From positions 402,268 to 466,267 of the forward strand of contig CAVSUM010000010.1 in the NCBI GenBank assembly GCA_963731105.1: a stretch of 64,000 nt of DNA, read 5' to 3'. The notes below the pieces were generated by a model. The model was not told where the DNA came from and ran no database searches. It was given only the letters and a program-made list of their open reading frames with translations. A program made the translations under genes and the position numbers. The stretch is from RPQJ01 sp963731105 (GTDB lineage: Bacteria; Pseudomonadota; Gammaproteobacteria; Steroidobacterales; Steroidobacteraceae). Positions 1-8,319 of this stretch are shown here, piece after piece. Each line of letters begins with the position of its first letter. Positions within the stretch are counted from its first letter, which is position 1.

Positions 1-992
1 TCAAGTGCAGTCACGAACAGCTGTGCCGGCAGATCGACGACCTCCGCAAGCAGGCGTTCCAGGTTGTCTGAATCGAGCTCGGCGGCCGGGTCATCCACAA
101 GTAGCGCCGCCACGCTGGAACCCAGCGCAGCGTCGCAGCGCAGCTGCCCCAACAGCAGCGCCGACGCCGCCAATTTCTGCTGCCCACGGGACACTCGATC
201 GCGCGCCGGGGCGCCGGCGAAGCGCACCGCCAAATCCGCACGATGCGGTCCGCTATGTGTCAGTCCCCGCTCGACGTCCCGCGGCCAGGAGGCTTCCAGT
301 GCATCGGCCAGAGCACGATCTGCCGCCCAGCCTTGCAGCAGCGCCAGCTCCAGCGGCTCGCCCAGCAATCGTTGCGCGGTCGCGGCCACGGCCGGTGCGA
401 GGGACTCTAGATAGCGACTGCGAGATGTCGCCACCTGCAGTCCCGACTCGATGAGCTCCGGATCCCACGCCTTGACCGCCTGTGCACCCTGCCCCGCACG
501 CAGCGCGGCGTTCCGCTGTCGCAGCGCCCGCTGGTAGCGTCGCCAATGATCGACGAAGGTTGGTTCCACGTGGAACACACCCCAGTCCAGGAATCGCCGC
601 CGCTCCTGGGGCCCGCCCTCGATCAGCCGATGCACCTCCGGGTCGATCGCCTGCGCTGGCAACAACGTCGCCAACTCCGCCAGACCCGCCACCGGCCGCC
701 CGGCAAATCGCGCCTCGATCCCGTCCTTGCTGAACCTCAGCCCGAGCGGCCGGCTGGACCCATCGCGCTGGAGTCGCCCGGTCAGTTGCAGGGCGACCGT
801 CCCGGTCCGTATCAGCGTCTCCGTCCGGGCCGTCCGGAACGACCGGCCACGACCCAGAACGAACAACGCCTCGAGCAAGCTGGTCTTGCCCGAGGCGTTG
901 GCCCCACTGATGATATTGCTGCGCTCATGGAGCGCGAGTTCCGCGTGCTGGATGCAGCGAAAGTCCTCGATGCCGAGGCGATCGAGACTCAT
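1..992 (-). CDS. recF: DNA replication and repair protein RecF (3' end outside window)
   Basis: RecF is an SMC-like ATPase that binds gapped DNA and helps load RecA. Read leftward from an ATG at 992, the frame is open to the window edge for about 330 codons, so only the last residues are missing. Visible motifs are a Walker A of the form GANASGKTS near residue 30, a signature SRGQQKL, and a Walker B ending LLVDDPAAELD near the visible end. The start lies 20 bases downstream of the dnaN stop, as expected for a dnaA-dnaN-recF operon. No frameshift is seen. A parS-like palindrome lies inside the gene at 562-577. Confidence 0.95.
   Translation of the reverse strand, partial: MSLDRLGIEDFRCIQHAELALHERSNIISGANASGKTSLLEALFVLGRGRSFRTARTETLIRTGTVALQLTGRLQRDGSSRPLGLRFSKDGIEARFAGRPVAGLAELATLLPAQAIDPEVHRLIEGGPQERRRFLDWGVFHVEPTFVDHWRRYQRALRQRNAALRAGQGAQAVKAWDPELIESGLQVATSRSRYLESLAPAVAATAQRLLGEPLELALLQGWAADRALADALEASWPRDVERGLTHSGPHRADLAVRFAGAPARDRVSRGQQKLAASALLLGQLRCDAALGSSVAALLVDDPAAELDSDNLERLLAEVVDLPAQLFVTAL
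562..577. promoter_or_regulatory. parS-like ParB binding site
   Basis: The 16 bases GGTTCCACGTGGAACA contain a perfect 14-bp palindrome (GTTCCACGTGGAAC). This differs at one position from the known gammaproteobacterial parS form TGTTCCACGTGGAACA. It sits inside recF about 1.6 kb from the candidate oriC, and parA/parB are in the same window at 35-37 kb. ParB is known to nucleate on such sites close to the origin. Binding itself is inferred. Confidence 0.75.
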
Positions 993-1011
993 CGCTGCCG
1001 GGACGACGCCA

Positions 1012-2112
1012 TCAAAGGCGCATCGGCATCACGACGTACTTGGACCCCGCATCAACCGCCGAACGGATCAGGCAACTGCTGTTCCCGTCGGTCAGGCCGA
1101 TCTGGACCTCCGGCCCTTCGATGGCTGCCAGCGCATCCATCAGGTAGTTCACGTTGAAGCCGATCTCGATCTCCTCGCCCTCATAGGCGACCTCGACCTC
1201 TTCCTCGGCCTCTTCCTGTTCCGGGTTGTGCGACTGGATGGTCAACGTATTCGGCTTCACGGCAAAGCGGATGCCGCGGTACTTCTCGTTCGACAGGATC
1301 GCCGCGCGTTGCAGCGCCTGGCGCAGATCGTCCCGCAGCGCGGTCACCAGTCGTGGCGGCTGATTGGGAATGACCCGGCCATATTCCGGAAAACGTCCGT
1401 CGATCAGCTTCGAAGTGAATCGAATGTCGCCGATCTGGACACGAACGTGATTACTGCCGATCGCCACTTCGAGCATCTGGTCTTCATTGCCCAGGATGCG
1501 CTGCAGTTCCAGCACACCCTTGCGCGGCACGATCACCTGCTGCCCCGACTTACCCCCTTCCGGCAGATCTACCTCGCACAATGCCAGACGATGGCCGTCA
1601 GTCGCGACAGATCTCAGCGATTTCGCCGACGTTTCCAGCAAAAGGCCGTTCAGGTAATAACGGACGTCCTGCTGCGCCATCGAGAAGTGCGTCTTCTCGA
1701 GCAGGCGCTTGAAGTCCTTCTGCGGCAGCTTCAGCGTCTGTTGCGCGTTGATTTCCTCGACGGCCGGGAACTCCGCCGCCGGCAACGTGGACAACGTGAA
1801 GCGACTCTTGCGCGCCCGCACCGTCATCCGTTCGCCGTCGAGATTGAGCGTCATCTCGACGCCTTCCGGCAGCGCGCGGCAGATGTCGAGCAGCTTGCGA
1901 CCTGGGATCGTCACTTCGCCGTTGCGCTGCACGTCCACTTCGGACGTCGCGACCAGCTCGACTTCGAGGTCGGTGGCGGTCACCGCGAGCCTGCCACCCT
2001 TTGCCGACAGCAGCACGTTGGCGAGGATGGGCATCGTCTGCCGACGTTCCACTACGCCGATGACGGCCTGCAACGGGCTCAGGATCGCTTCACGCTTGGC
2101 AATGATCTTCAT
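1012..2112 (-). CDS. dnaN: DNA polymerase III beta sliding clamp
   Basis: The 366-residue protein has the usual length of the bacterial beta clamp and begins MKIIAKREAILSPLQ. It forms the ring that tethers Pol III to DNA. The three-fold repeated clamp structure is reflected in the full-length alignable sequence, and it ends with the family-typical VMPMRL. The reading frame is intact. It lies between dnaA (upstream) and recF (downstream, 20-base gap), and the three are probably co-transcribed leftward from the dnaA side. Confidence 0.97.
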   Translation of the reverse strand: MKIIAKREAILSPLQAVIGVVERRQTMPILANVLLSAKGGRLAVTATDLEVELVATSEVDVQRNGEVTIPGRKLLDICRALPEGVEMTLNLDGERMTVRARKSRFTLSTLPAAEFPAVEEINAQQTLKLPQKDFKRLLEKTHFSMAQQDVRYYLNGLLLETSAKSLRSVATDGHRLALCEVDLPEGGKSGQQVIVPRKGVLELQRILGNEDQMLEVAIGSNHVRVQIGDIRFTSKLIDGRFPEYGRVIPNQPPRLVTALRDDLRQALQRAAILSNEKYRGIRFAVKPNTLTIQSHNPEQEEAEEEVEVAYEGEEIEIGFNVNYLMDALAAIEGPEVQIGLTDGNSSCLIRSAVDAGSKYVVMPMRL

Positions 2113-2336
2113 CGTGATGTTTCCGGAAGGGTTCTCTTAATCAGTATCTTATTAATCTTCTCTATTACTATTGTTTCTAGCACAGCCCAAGCCTGTGCAG
2201 AACGTCTTTTTCCCCAACGCCGGCGGACAGTTGCCGCAAGTACAGGTGTAAGGACAACGACCCGCCGACCTGTCCGCAGCCTGTGGAGGAAATGTGCACA
2301 GCCTTTCCTCCACCTGTTGTCCACAGTTTCGGCACA
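2113..2336. other. Candidate replication origin (oriC) between dnaA and dnaN
   Basis: This 224-bp gap between dnaA and dnaN contains an AT-rich stretch at about 2137-2180 in an otherwise GC-rich sequence. It also has several DnaA-box-like 9-mers: TTGTCCACA at 2317-2325 (one mismatch to TTATCCACA) and weaker reverse-strand matches near 2193 and 2282. Many bacteria have oriC in this gap or between dnaA and rpmH. A single reverse DnaA-box-like TGTGGATAT lies on the other side of dnaA at 3758-3766. The assignment is inferred. Confidence 0.5.
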
Positions 2337-3719
2337 TCAACCCGCGAGAGTTCTCAACAGGTTCTGGTAGTCCTCGTTCATGCGCGTCTGTGACTCGCGC
2401 AATTCCTTGATCAGGCGGCACGCGTGCAGCACGGTCGTGTGGTCACGGCCGCCGAATGCGTCGCCGATCTCGGGCAGGCTGTGGTTCGTGAGCTCCTTCG
2501 ACAGCGCCATCGCGACCTGGCGCGGCCGCGTGATCGAGCGACTGCGCCGCTTCGACAGCAAATCGGCGACACGGATCTTGAAGTACTCGGCCACGGTCTT
2601 CTGGATGTTCTCGATGGTGACCAGCCGCTCCTGCAGCGCGAGCAGGTCCTTCAACGCTTCCTTGGCGAAATCCAGCGTGATCGGCCGGCCGGTGAACTGC
2701 GAGTTCGCGATCACGCGACGCAACGCACCTTCGAGTTCGCGCACGTTGGACCGAATGCGCTTGGCGACGAAAAACGCTACTTCTTCCGGCAATTCCACGC
2801 TTGCCGCGCTGGCCTTGCTCATCAGGATCGCCACGCACGTCTCGAGTTCCGGCGGCTCGATCGCGACCGTGAGGCCCCAGCCGAAGCGCGACTTGAGGCG
2901 TTCCTCCAGGCCCTCGACCTCTTTCGGATAGCGGTCGCAGGTGAGGATCACCTGCTGCTGCCCTTCGAGCAGCGCGTTGAACGTGTGGAAGAACTCCTCC
3001 TGCGAGCGTTCCTTGCCGGCGAAGAACTGGATGTCGTCGATCAGCAGCGCATCGAGCGAGCGGTAGGCGGTCTTGAAGTCGGCCATGGTGTTGTGCTGCA
3101 GCGCACGTACCATGTCGCCGACGAATCGCTCCGAGTGCACGTAGGCGATGCGCGCGTCCTTGTTCCGCACGCGGATGTGGTTGCCGATGGCGTGCATCAG
3201 GTGCGTCTTGCCGAGGCCGACGCCACCGTAGATGAACAGCGGGTTGTACGCGCGGCCCGGGTTCTCCGCGACCTGCATCGCGGCGGCACGGGCCAGCTGG
3301 TTGCTCTTGCCTTCGACGAAATTGCCGAACGTGAAGTCGACGTTCAGCCGACCGCCGATCTGCGGCAGCGGGGCTTCGCGGCGGGTGCGCAGTTCCGGGA
3401 CCCGGATGCCCGGAGAGACCTCGCTCGCCGTTATGCGTCGCGAACCGACCTCGAGCAACACCTGCGGCGGGGGCGCCGGCACCAGTTCCTCGACCAGCTC
3501 GCCGATCCGCGCAGCACAGTTCTGGTTGACCCAGTCCACCACGTAGCGGTTCGGCGCCAGCAGCCGCAGGTACTGGGGATCCTCGACCGCCTGCAGCGGG
3601 CGAATCCAGGTATTGAAATGCTGCTCGGGCAGTTCGGCTTCGAGGCGCCGCAGGCAGTGGGTCCAGAGAGAATCGTCCACGGACGGCGCCTTGAACTGGA
3701 GTGGCCGAAGTGTCGGCAT
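2337..3719 (-). CDS. dnaA: Chromosomal replication initiator DnaA
   Basis: DnaA is the AAA+ initiator that binds DnaA boxes and melts oriC. The protein is about 460 residues from the ATG at 3719. An ATG at 3752 would add 11 residues, but the shorter form begins MPTLRPLQF ahead of the conserved domain I. Domain III shows Walker A GGVGLGKTH and Walker B LLIDDIQF. Domain IV ends with the DNA-binding helix containing GGRDHTTVLHA. The frame is intact. It is divergent from rpmH, the usual arrangement. Confidence 0.97.
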   Translation of the reverse strand: MPTLRPLQFKAPSVDDSLWTHCLRRLEAELPEQHFNTWIRPLQAVEDPQYLRLLAPNRYVVDWVNQNCAARIGELVEELVPAPPPQVLLEVGSRRITASEVSPGIRVPELRTRREAPLPQIGGRLNVDFTFGNFVEGKSNQLARAAAMQVAENPGRAYNPLFIYGGVGLGKTHLMHAIGNHIRVRNKDARIAYVHSERFVGDMVRALQHNTMADFKTAYRSLDALLIDDIQFFAGKERSQEEFFHTFNALLEGQQQVILTCDRYPKEVEGLEERLKSRFGWGLTVAIEPPELETCVAILMSKASAASVELPEEVAFFVAKRIRSNVRELEGALRRVIANSQFTGRPITLDFAKEALKDLLALQERLVTIENIQKTVAEYFKIRVADLLSKRRSRSITRPRQVAMALSKELTNHSLPEIGDAFGGRDHTTVLHACRLIKELRESQTRMNEDYQNLLRTLAG

Positions 3720-3812
3720 ACGGGGAAGGGGGCGGGAGTGTATACCCGCCATTCGCCTGTGGATATCCTCGAAAGGAGGGGGCTGCGGCAGCGCCTGGCC
3801 GCAGGCAGGCCG

Positions 3813-3841
3813 TTGACGGTGCGCGCCGGCCTGCGTATATT
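3813..3841 (+). promoter_or_regulatory. Sigma70-type promoter for rpmH-rnpA-yidD-yidC
   Basis: TTGACG at 3813-3818 and TATATT at 3836-3841 are separated by 17 bases, close to consensus. The pair lies 71 bases upstream of the rpmH start. The A+T content drops into GC-rich sequence on both sides. No mapped transcript is available, so this is pattern-based. Confidence 0.7.
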
Positions 3842-3912
3842 TGCCGGCTCTTTTTTCGGTCTGGCCGCCCCTGCGGCGGACCAGTCAAGAACCGGCAGGA
3901 ACGGAGCCGCAA

Positions 3913-4047
3913 ATGAAGCGCACATATCAACCGAGCAACCTCCATCGCAAGAGGACCCACGGCTTCCGTGCGCGCATGGCGACCAAGGGCGGCCGGCTGG
4001 TCCTCGCCCGCCGTCGCGCCAAGGGCCGCAAGCGTCTCGCGGTCTGA
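3913..4047 (+). CDS. rpmH: Ribosomal protein L34
   Basis: This 44-residue basic protein begins MKRTYQPSN and ends KGRKRLAV, the standard L34 sequence and length. It is part of the 50S subunit. It is preceded by a clear promoter and a purine-rich AGGAACGGAG ribosome-binding region. The stop codon overlaps the only near-cognate start of rnpA. Confidence 0.98.
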   Translation: MKRTYQPSNLHRKRTHGFRARMATKGGRLVLARRRAKGRKRLAV

Positions 4048-4436
4048 CAGTAGCCGCCGCACCTCCCGCCACGCCGGCCCCGCGCGGACGGTTCCTGCGG
4101 GAATTCCGCCTCACCGACAAGCCTCAGTTCGACCTCGTCCACCGTGAGGGCCTGCGGGTCTCCGATGGGCTGTTCACCGTGATCGCTCGGCCGAACGCGC
4201 TCGGGCATGCGAGACTAGGGCTCGCCGTCGGTGTGCGGGCCGCCGGTAACGCCGTCCGGCGCAACCGCGTCAAGCGGGTCGTCCGCGAAACATTTCGAGT
4301 CACCCAGCAGGAGCTGCCGTCCGTGGACCTGGTAGTGAACGCGAGGCCCGGGGCCGGGCAGGCGAGCACCACCGCGTTGCGGGCGAGCGTGCTTGCGCTC
4401 TGGGACAGGGTCCGCCAGCGATGCGCTCGCTCCTGA
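4044..4436 (+). CDS. rnpA: Ribonuclease P protein component
   Basis: RnpA is the protein subunit of RNase P, which matures tRNA 5' ends. The conserved core runs from REFRLTDKPQFDLVHREG to the signature RNRVKRVVRETFR and continues to a stop at 4436. No ATG, GTG or TTG lies in frame near the N-terminus. The only near-cognate codon is a CTG at 4044 that overlaps the rpmH stop (CTGA), so this start is provisional. It overlaps yidD by 16 bases. Identity is certain; the N-terminus is not. Confidence 0.88.
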   Translation: MTVAAAPPATPAPRGRFLREFRLTDKPQFDLVHREGLRVSDGLFTVIARPNALGHARLGLAVGVRAAGNAVRRNRVKRVVRETFRVTQQELPSVDLVVNARPGAGQASTTALRASVLALWDRVRQRCARS

Positions 4437-4669
4437 TCGGCCTGATCCAGCTGTACCGGTGGTTCGTGAGCCCGCTGCTCGGGCCGAACTGCCGCTTCCA
4501 TCCAACCTGTTCCTGCTACGCACAGGACGCGCTGCGCCAGCACGGCGCGTGGCGCGGCTCCTGGCTCGCCGTCCGGCGCATCGGACGGTGCCATCCCTGG
4601 AATCCTGGCGGCTACGATCCGGTGCCGGATCAGCTGCCGCCCACCTTCAAGCGACCGTCTCATGGATAA
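4421..4669 (+). CDS. yidD: Membrane protein insertion efficiency factor YidD
   Basis: The 82-residue protein has the YidD pattern with conserved cysteines in GPNCRFHPTCSCYAQDAL, then IGRCHPWNPGGYDPVP. It acts at the inner membrane beside YidC. It overlaps rnpA at its start by 16 bases and yidC at its end by 8, indicating translational coupling in the rpmH-yidC operon. Confidence 0.95.
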   Translation: MRSLLIGLIQLYRWFVSPLLGPNCRFHPTCSCYAQDALRQHGAWRGSWLAVRRIGRCHPWNPGGYDPVPDQLPPTFKRPSHG

Positions 4670-6356
4670 CCCTCGTCTGTTCCTTTGGATCGGCCTGGCG
4701 CTGCTCGCCTGGATGAACGTCATCCAGTGGAATCGCGACTACGGCGCCGGACCCGCGGTGGCCACTGCCCCGGCCGCTTCGAATTCCACCGCCACGACCG
4801 CCGGCAATGCGGCCCAGGGGCAATTGCCATCGGTCCCGAATGCGCCCGCCGCGACTCCGGCAACGCCGGCGGCCGAAGGTGCTGCCGCTGCCGCCGCGGC
4901 TCCGGTCGTTGGGGACAATGCGCCCCGCGTGCGCGTCGTGACCGACGTGCTCGACCTCGACATCAGCCTGCAGGGTGGCGACCTCGTGCGGGCGGACCTG
5001 GTGAAGTACCCGCGCGACAAGCGCGAGGGCAGCCCGCCGGTGCGACTCCTCGGTATCGTCGAGCCGGACTTCAACGTGGTCCGCACCGGGCTGCGCGCGC
5101 TGAACGGCCGTGCGGAGCCGACGCATCTCGCGACCTACACCAGTGCCGCGAGCGAATACCGCCTGGCCCCGGGCGCCGAGGAGCTGCGCGTCCCGATCAC
5201 CTGGACGGACGAGCAGGGCGTCACGGTGACGAAGACCTACGTCGTCAAGCCGGGGCGCTACGACGTGCAGGTGCTGTACGACGTCGACAACCGTTCGGCA
5301 GAGCCCTGGTCCGGCACGTCGTACGTGCAGCTCGCCCGGCATGTCTACACGCCGGAGCGTTCGATGTTCGACGTGGAGAGCTACGCCTACCGCGGCCCGG
5401 CGATCTACGACGGCAAGGCCTACAACAAGCTCGACATCACCGACGACGAAGAGGGCAAGTTCGCGCAGAACGTCACCGGTGGCTGGATCGCGACGATGCA
5501 GCACCATTTCGTGACTGCGGCCGTGCCACCGAAGGGCGAGGACTACCACTTCACGCTCGGGCAGGAGGGTGACCACGCGCTGCTCACCTACCGCGGCCCG
5601 CTCAAGGCGGTGCCGGCCGGCACCACCGGCCGTTTCGCCGAGACGCTGTTCGTCGGCCCCAAGCTGCAGGAGCAGCTCAAGGAGGTCGGCCCGCGCCTCG
5701 AGCTGACCGCCGACTACGGCAAGCTCACGATCCTGTCGCAGCCGCTGTTCTGGCTGCTCGAGAAGGTGTACTCGTTCGTCGGCAACTGGGGCTGGTCGAT
5801 CATCATCGTCACGTTCCTGCTCAAGCTGCTGTTCTACAAGCTCACCGAGACCAGCGGCCGCTCGATGGCCAAGATGCGCACCATCGCGCCGCGCATCAAG
5901 AGCATCCAGGAGCGCTACAAGGACGACCGCGAGCAGCTCGCCAAGCAGATGATGGAGATCTACAAGCGCGAGAAGATCAACCCGGTCGCCGGCTGCCTGC
6001 CGATCCTGGTGCAGATCCCGGTGTTCCTCGCGTTCTACTGGGTGCTGCTCGAGAGCGTCGAGATGCGCCAGGCGCCGTGGATGCTGTGGATCCAGGACCT
6101 GTCGTCGAAGGATCCGTTCTTCGTGCTGCCGATCCTGATGGGCGTGGCCATGTACGGCCAGTTCAAGCTCAATCCGGCGCCGCCGGATCCGATGCAGGCG
6201 AAGATGTTCGCCTTCATGCCGGTGATCATGACCGTGATGATGGCGTGGTTCCCGTCCGGCCTGGTGCTGTACTGGCTCACCAATACGCTGCTGTCGATCG
6301 CGCAGCAGTGGAAGATCAACAAGGTGGTCGAGGCCGAGGCGAAGAAGGGCGGCTAG
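4662..6356 (+). CDS. yidC: Membrane protein insertase YidC
   Basis: YidC inserts and folds inner-membrane proteins, alone or with SecYEG. The 564-residue protein has an N-terminal membrane anchor (residues about 5-22). It is followed by an Ala/Thr/Pro-rich linker, the large periplasmic beta domain and, from about residue 365, the five-helix insertase core including INPVAGCLPILVQIPVF. This is the normal gram-negative length. The frame is intact and overlaps yidD. Confidence 0.97.
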   Translation: MDNPRLFLWIGLALLAWMNVIQWNRDYGAGPAVATAPAASNSTATTAGNAAQGQLPSVPNAPAATPATPAAEGAAAAAAAPVVGDNAPRVRVVTDVLDLDISLQGGDLVRADLVKYPRDKREGSPPVRLLGIVEPDFNVVRTGLRALNGRAEPTHLATYTSAASEYRLAPGAEELRVPITWTDEQGVTVTKTYVVKPGRYDVQVLYDVDNRSAEPWSGTSYVQLARHVYTPERSMFDVESYAYRGPAIYDGKAYNKLDITDDEEGKFAQNVTGGWIATMQHHFVTAAVPPKGEDYHFTLGQEGDHALLTYRGPLKAVPAGTTGRFAETLFVGPKLQEQLKEVGPRLELTADYGKLTILSQPLFWLLEKVYSFVGNWGWSIIIVTFLLKLLFYKLTETSGRSMAKMRTIAPRIKSIQERYKDDREQLAKQMMEIYKREKINPVAGCLPILVQIPVFLAFYWVLLESVEMRQAPWMLWIQDLSSKDPFFVLPILMGVAMYGQFKLNPAPPDPMQAKMFAFMPVIMTVMMAWFPSGLVLYWLTNTLLSIAQQWKINKVVEAEAKKGG

Positions 6357-6412
6357 AAATAGGGGACACTCTCCCGCTTGCGCGGAGAGGTCGCCCGCAG
6401 GGCGGGTGAGGG
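6357..6412. repeat. Intergenic repeat (AGGGGACA unit plus CTCTCCC...GGGTGAGGG hairpin)
   Basis: The yidC-mnmE gap holds AATAGGGGACA followed by CTCTCCCGCTTGCGCGGAGAGG and a second short stem, ending GGGTGAGGG. The first motif recurs in palindromes at 28.5 and 34.4 kb; the hairpin part recurs at 44.9 kb. This suggests dispersed REP-like repeats. The last GTG of the repeat (6406) is in frame with mnmE. Confidence 0.7.
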
Positions 6413-6417
6413 CTCCG

Positions 6418-7759
6418 GTGACGCCATCAGACACAATCGTCGCCATCGCCACCGCGCCTGGTCGCGGTGGCATCGGCATCGTCCGTGTCTCCGGCGCCGA
6501 CTGTCGCGATATTGCCGAAGCACTGCTCGGTCGCGTGCCGGGCGCCCGCAGCGCCGAGCTGCACCGCTTTCTTGACGCTGCCGGCGAACCGATCGACGAG
6601 GGCCTCGCGCTCTACTTCCCCGGACCCGCGTCGTTCACCGGCGAAGACGTGCTCGAGCTGCACGGCCACGGCGGCCCGGTGGTCATGGACCTGTTGCTGC
6701 GGCGCGTGCTCGAACTCGGCGCGCGGGCTGCGGCGCCAGGCGAGTTCACGCAACGAGCGTTCCTCAACGACAAGCTCGACCTCGCACAGGCCGAGGCCGT
6801 CGCCGACCTGATCGACAGCGGGTCCGCCGAAGCGGCGCGAGCCGCGTTGCGCTCACTGCAGGGCGAATTCTCGGCGCAGGTGCACGACCTCGCCGAAGCG
6901 GTGCTCGAGCTGCGCATGTGGGTGGAGGCTGCGATCGACTTCCCGGAGGAGGAGGTCGACTTCCTGGGCGACCGCGCACTCGCGGCACGCCTCGAGTTCA
7001 TCCGCCATCGCTTCGCGGAGCTGGCCGAGACCGCGCGCCAGGGCACGTTGCTGCGCGACGGACTCACGCTCGTCATCGCCGGCCGGCCGAACGCCGGCAA
7101 GTCCAGCCTGCTCAACCGGCTGGCGGGTTACGACGCCGCCATCGTCACGCCGGTGCCCGGCACCACGCGCGACGTGCTGCGCGAGCGCATCGAGATCGAC
7201 GGCCTGCCGCTGCACGTGCTCGACACCGCCGGCCTGCGCGAATCGCCGGACGAGATCGAGGCGGAAGGCATCCGCCGCGCGCACCGCGAGCTCGCGCGAG
7301 CCGATCGCGTGCTGTTCGTGGTGGATGCCTCGGACGCGCAGGCCGTCGCGACGATCGACGCGGACCTTGCCGCGCTGCCGACCGAGGCGCCGCGCACCGT
7401 GGTGTTCAACAAGATCGACCGCGTCGGCGGCGGAGCCGTCAGCCGACCTGACGCAGGTTCACCTGAGCGCCGCGACCGGCGCCGGGCTCGACCTGCTGCG
7501 CCAGCACCTCAAGGACTGCGTCGGCTTCCATCCGTCGGGCAGCGGCGTGCTGTCGGCGCGCACCCGGCACCTCGACGCGCTGCGCCGCGCTCGCGCGCAC
7601 GTCGAAGAGGCGCACCGGCTGCTGACCGCACGTCATGCCGGTGAACTGGTGGCGCAGGAACTCACCGACGCGCAGAAGCAGCTCGGCGAGATCACCGGCG
7701 AGGTGACGAGCGACGACCTGCTGGGACGGATCTTCGGCAGCTTCTGCATCGGCAAGTGA
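6418..7759 (+). CDS. mnmE: tRNA modification GTPase MnmE (frameshifted)
   Basis: MnmE works with MnmG to modify the wobble uridine of certain tRNAs. The protein starts MTPSDTIVAIATAPGRGG (GTG at 6418; another in-frame GTG at 6406 lies in a repeat). It shows the G1 motif GRPNAGKSS near residue 222, DTAG and the NKID motif, and ends with the catalytic C-terminal FCIGK. A +1 shift at about 7425-7445, in the GGCGGCGGAG / GTCAGCC stretch, separates the G domain from the C-terminal helices. The conserved sequence on both sides suggests a sequence error. The partner mnmG is at 12.4 kb. Confidence 0.95.
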
Positions 7760-7908
7760 GCCGGGTTCCAGCCGATCACATTCGCGCGCCGCGGTTGCGG
7801 CTTACCATCCGCGTCGAACGTCAGACCGGCATCCAGGATCGCTTTGGCGGGACCGTAGGCGCTTACCTGCAGGCCATCGGCGGGGCCACGGCCTTGCTTA
7901 AAGGTCAT
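7760..7908 (-). pseudogene. Unrecognised gene remnant after mnmE
   Basis: Leftward from an ATG at 7908 there is a protein-like stretch (SAYGPAKAILDAGLTFDADG then KPQPRRANVIGW) that runs into the converging mnmE 3' end with no stop of its own. The composition looks coding, but the family is not recognised. It is probably a truncated gene left by an old insertion downstream of mnmE. Confidence 0.35.
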
Positions 7909-7933
7909 ATATTTATCTTGAGAAACCGCCTGA

Positions 7934-8077
7934 AAAATAGCTTTGCAACGCCAAACCTTCAAGGCAACACGAAAAGCGGTCGAGGAGCTCGGCGGCCAGT
8001 CCACCGGTCGCAACGAGTACCGGGTGTTACGGGCAATCCGGCTGGTCGAGCGGTTCCTGGCCTCGGACAAGTGGTGA
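7934..8077 (+). pseudogene. C-terminal remnant of an unrecognised protein
   Basis: A rightward frame encodes a protein-like segment ending GRNEYRVLRAIRLVERFLAS then DKW and a TGA at 8075-8077. The only possible start is a TTG at 7943, giving about 44 residues. The local sequence is more AT-rich than its neighbours (7905-7950). It looks like the 3' end of a larger lost gene. Confidence 0.35.
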
Positions 8078-8129
8078 TTTCGTCGCTCGAGCATCAGTAC
8101 CCCCTGCGCCGCCGTAGGTTCCCGACTTG

Positions 8130-8222
8130 ATGGTCCGGCTCGGCAACGGCCGGCGACCGGTGCTTGGGATCAAGGGCGAGGATTGGGAGCAGGGCCGCCT
8201 GCCGCAACGCCGCGGCATGTAG
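8130..8222 (+). pseudogene. Short remnant ORF, 30 codons
   Basis: ATG at 8130 opens a 30-codon frame (MVRLGNGRRPVLGIKGEDWE, then QGRLPQRRGM and a stop). It is charged and protein-like but too short to classify. Together with the two preceding fragments it makes about 500 bp of apparent gene debris between mnmE and the S46 peptidase gene. Confidence 0.25.
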
Positions 8223-8319
8223 GTTCGCACGCACCCACCGCTTACCCTTGCGCGACGGCCCGCGCGGTGGCTAAGTGCGCGGTTCCGGCCCCGCGCCAAC
8301 CCCGATCGAGAGCCCGACC

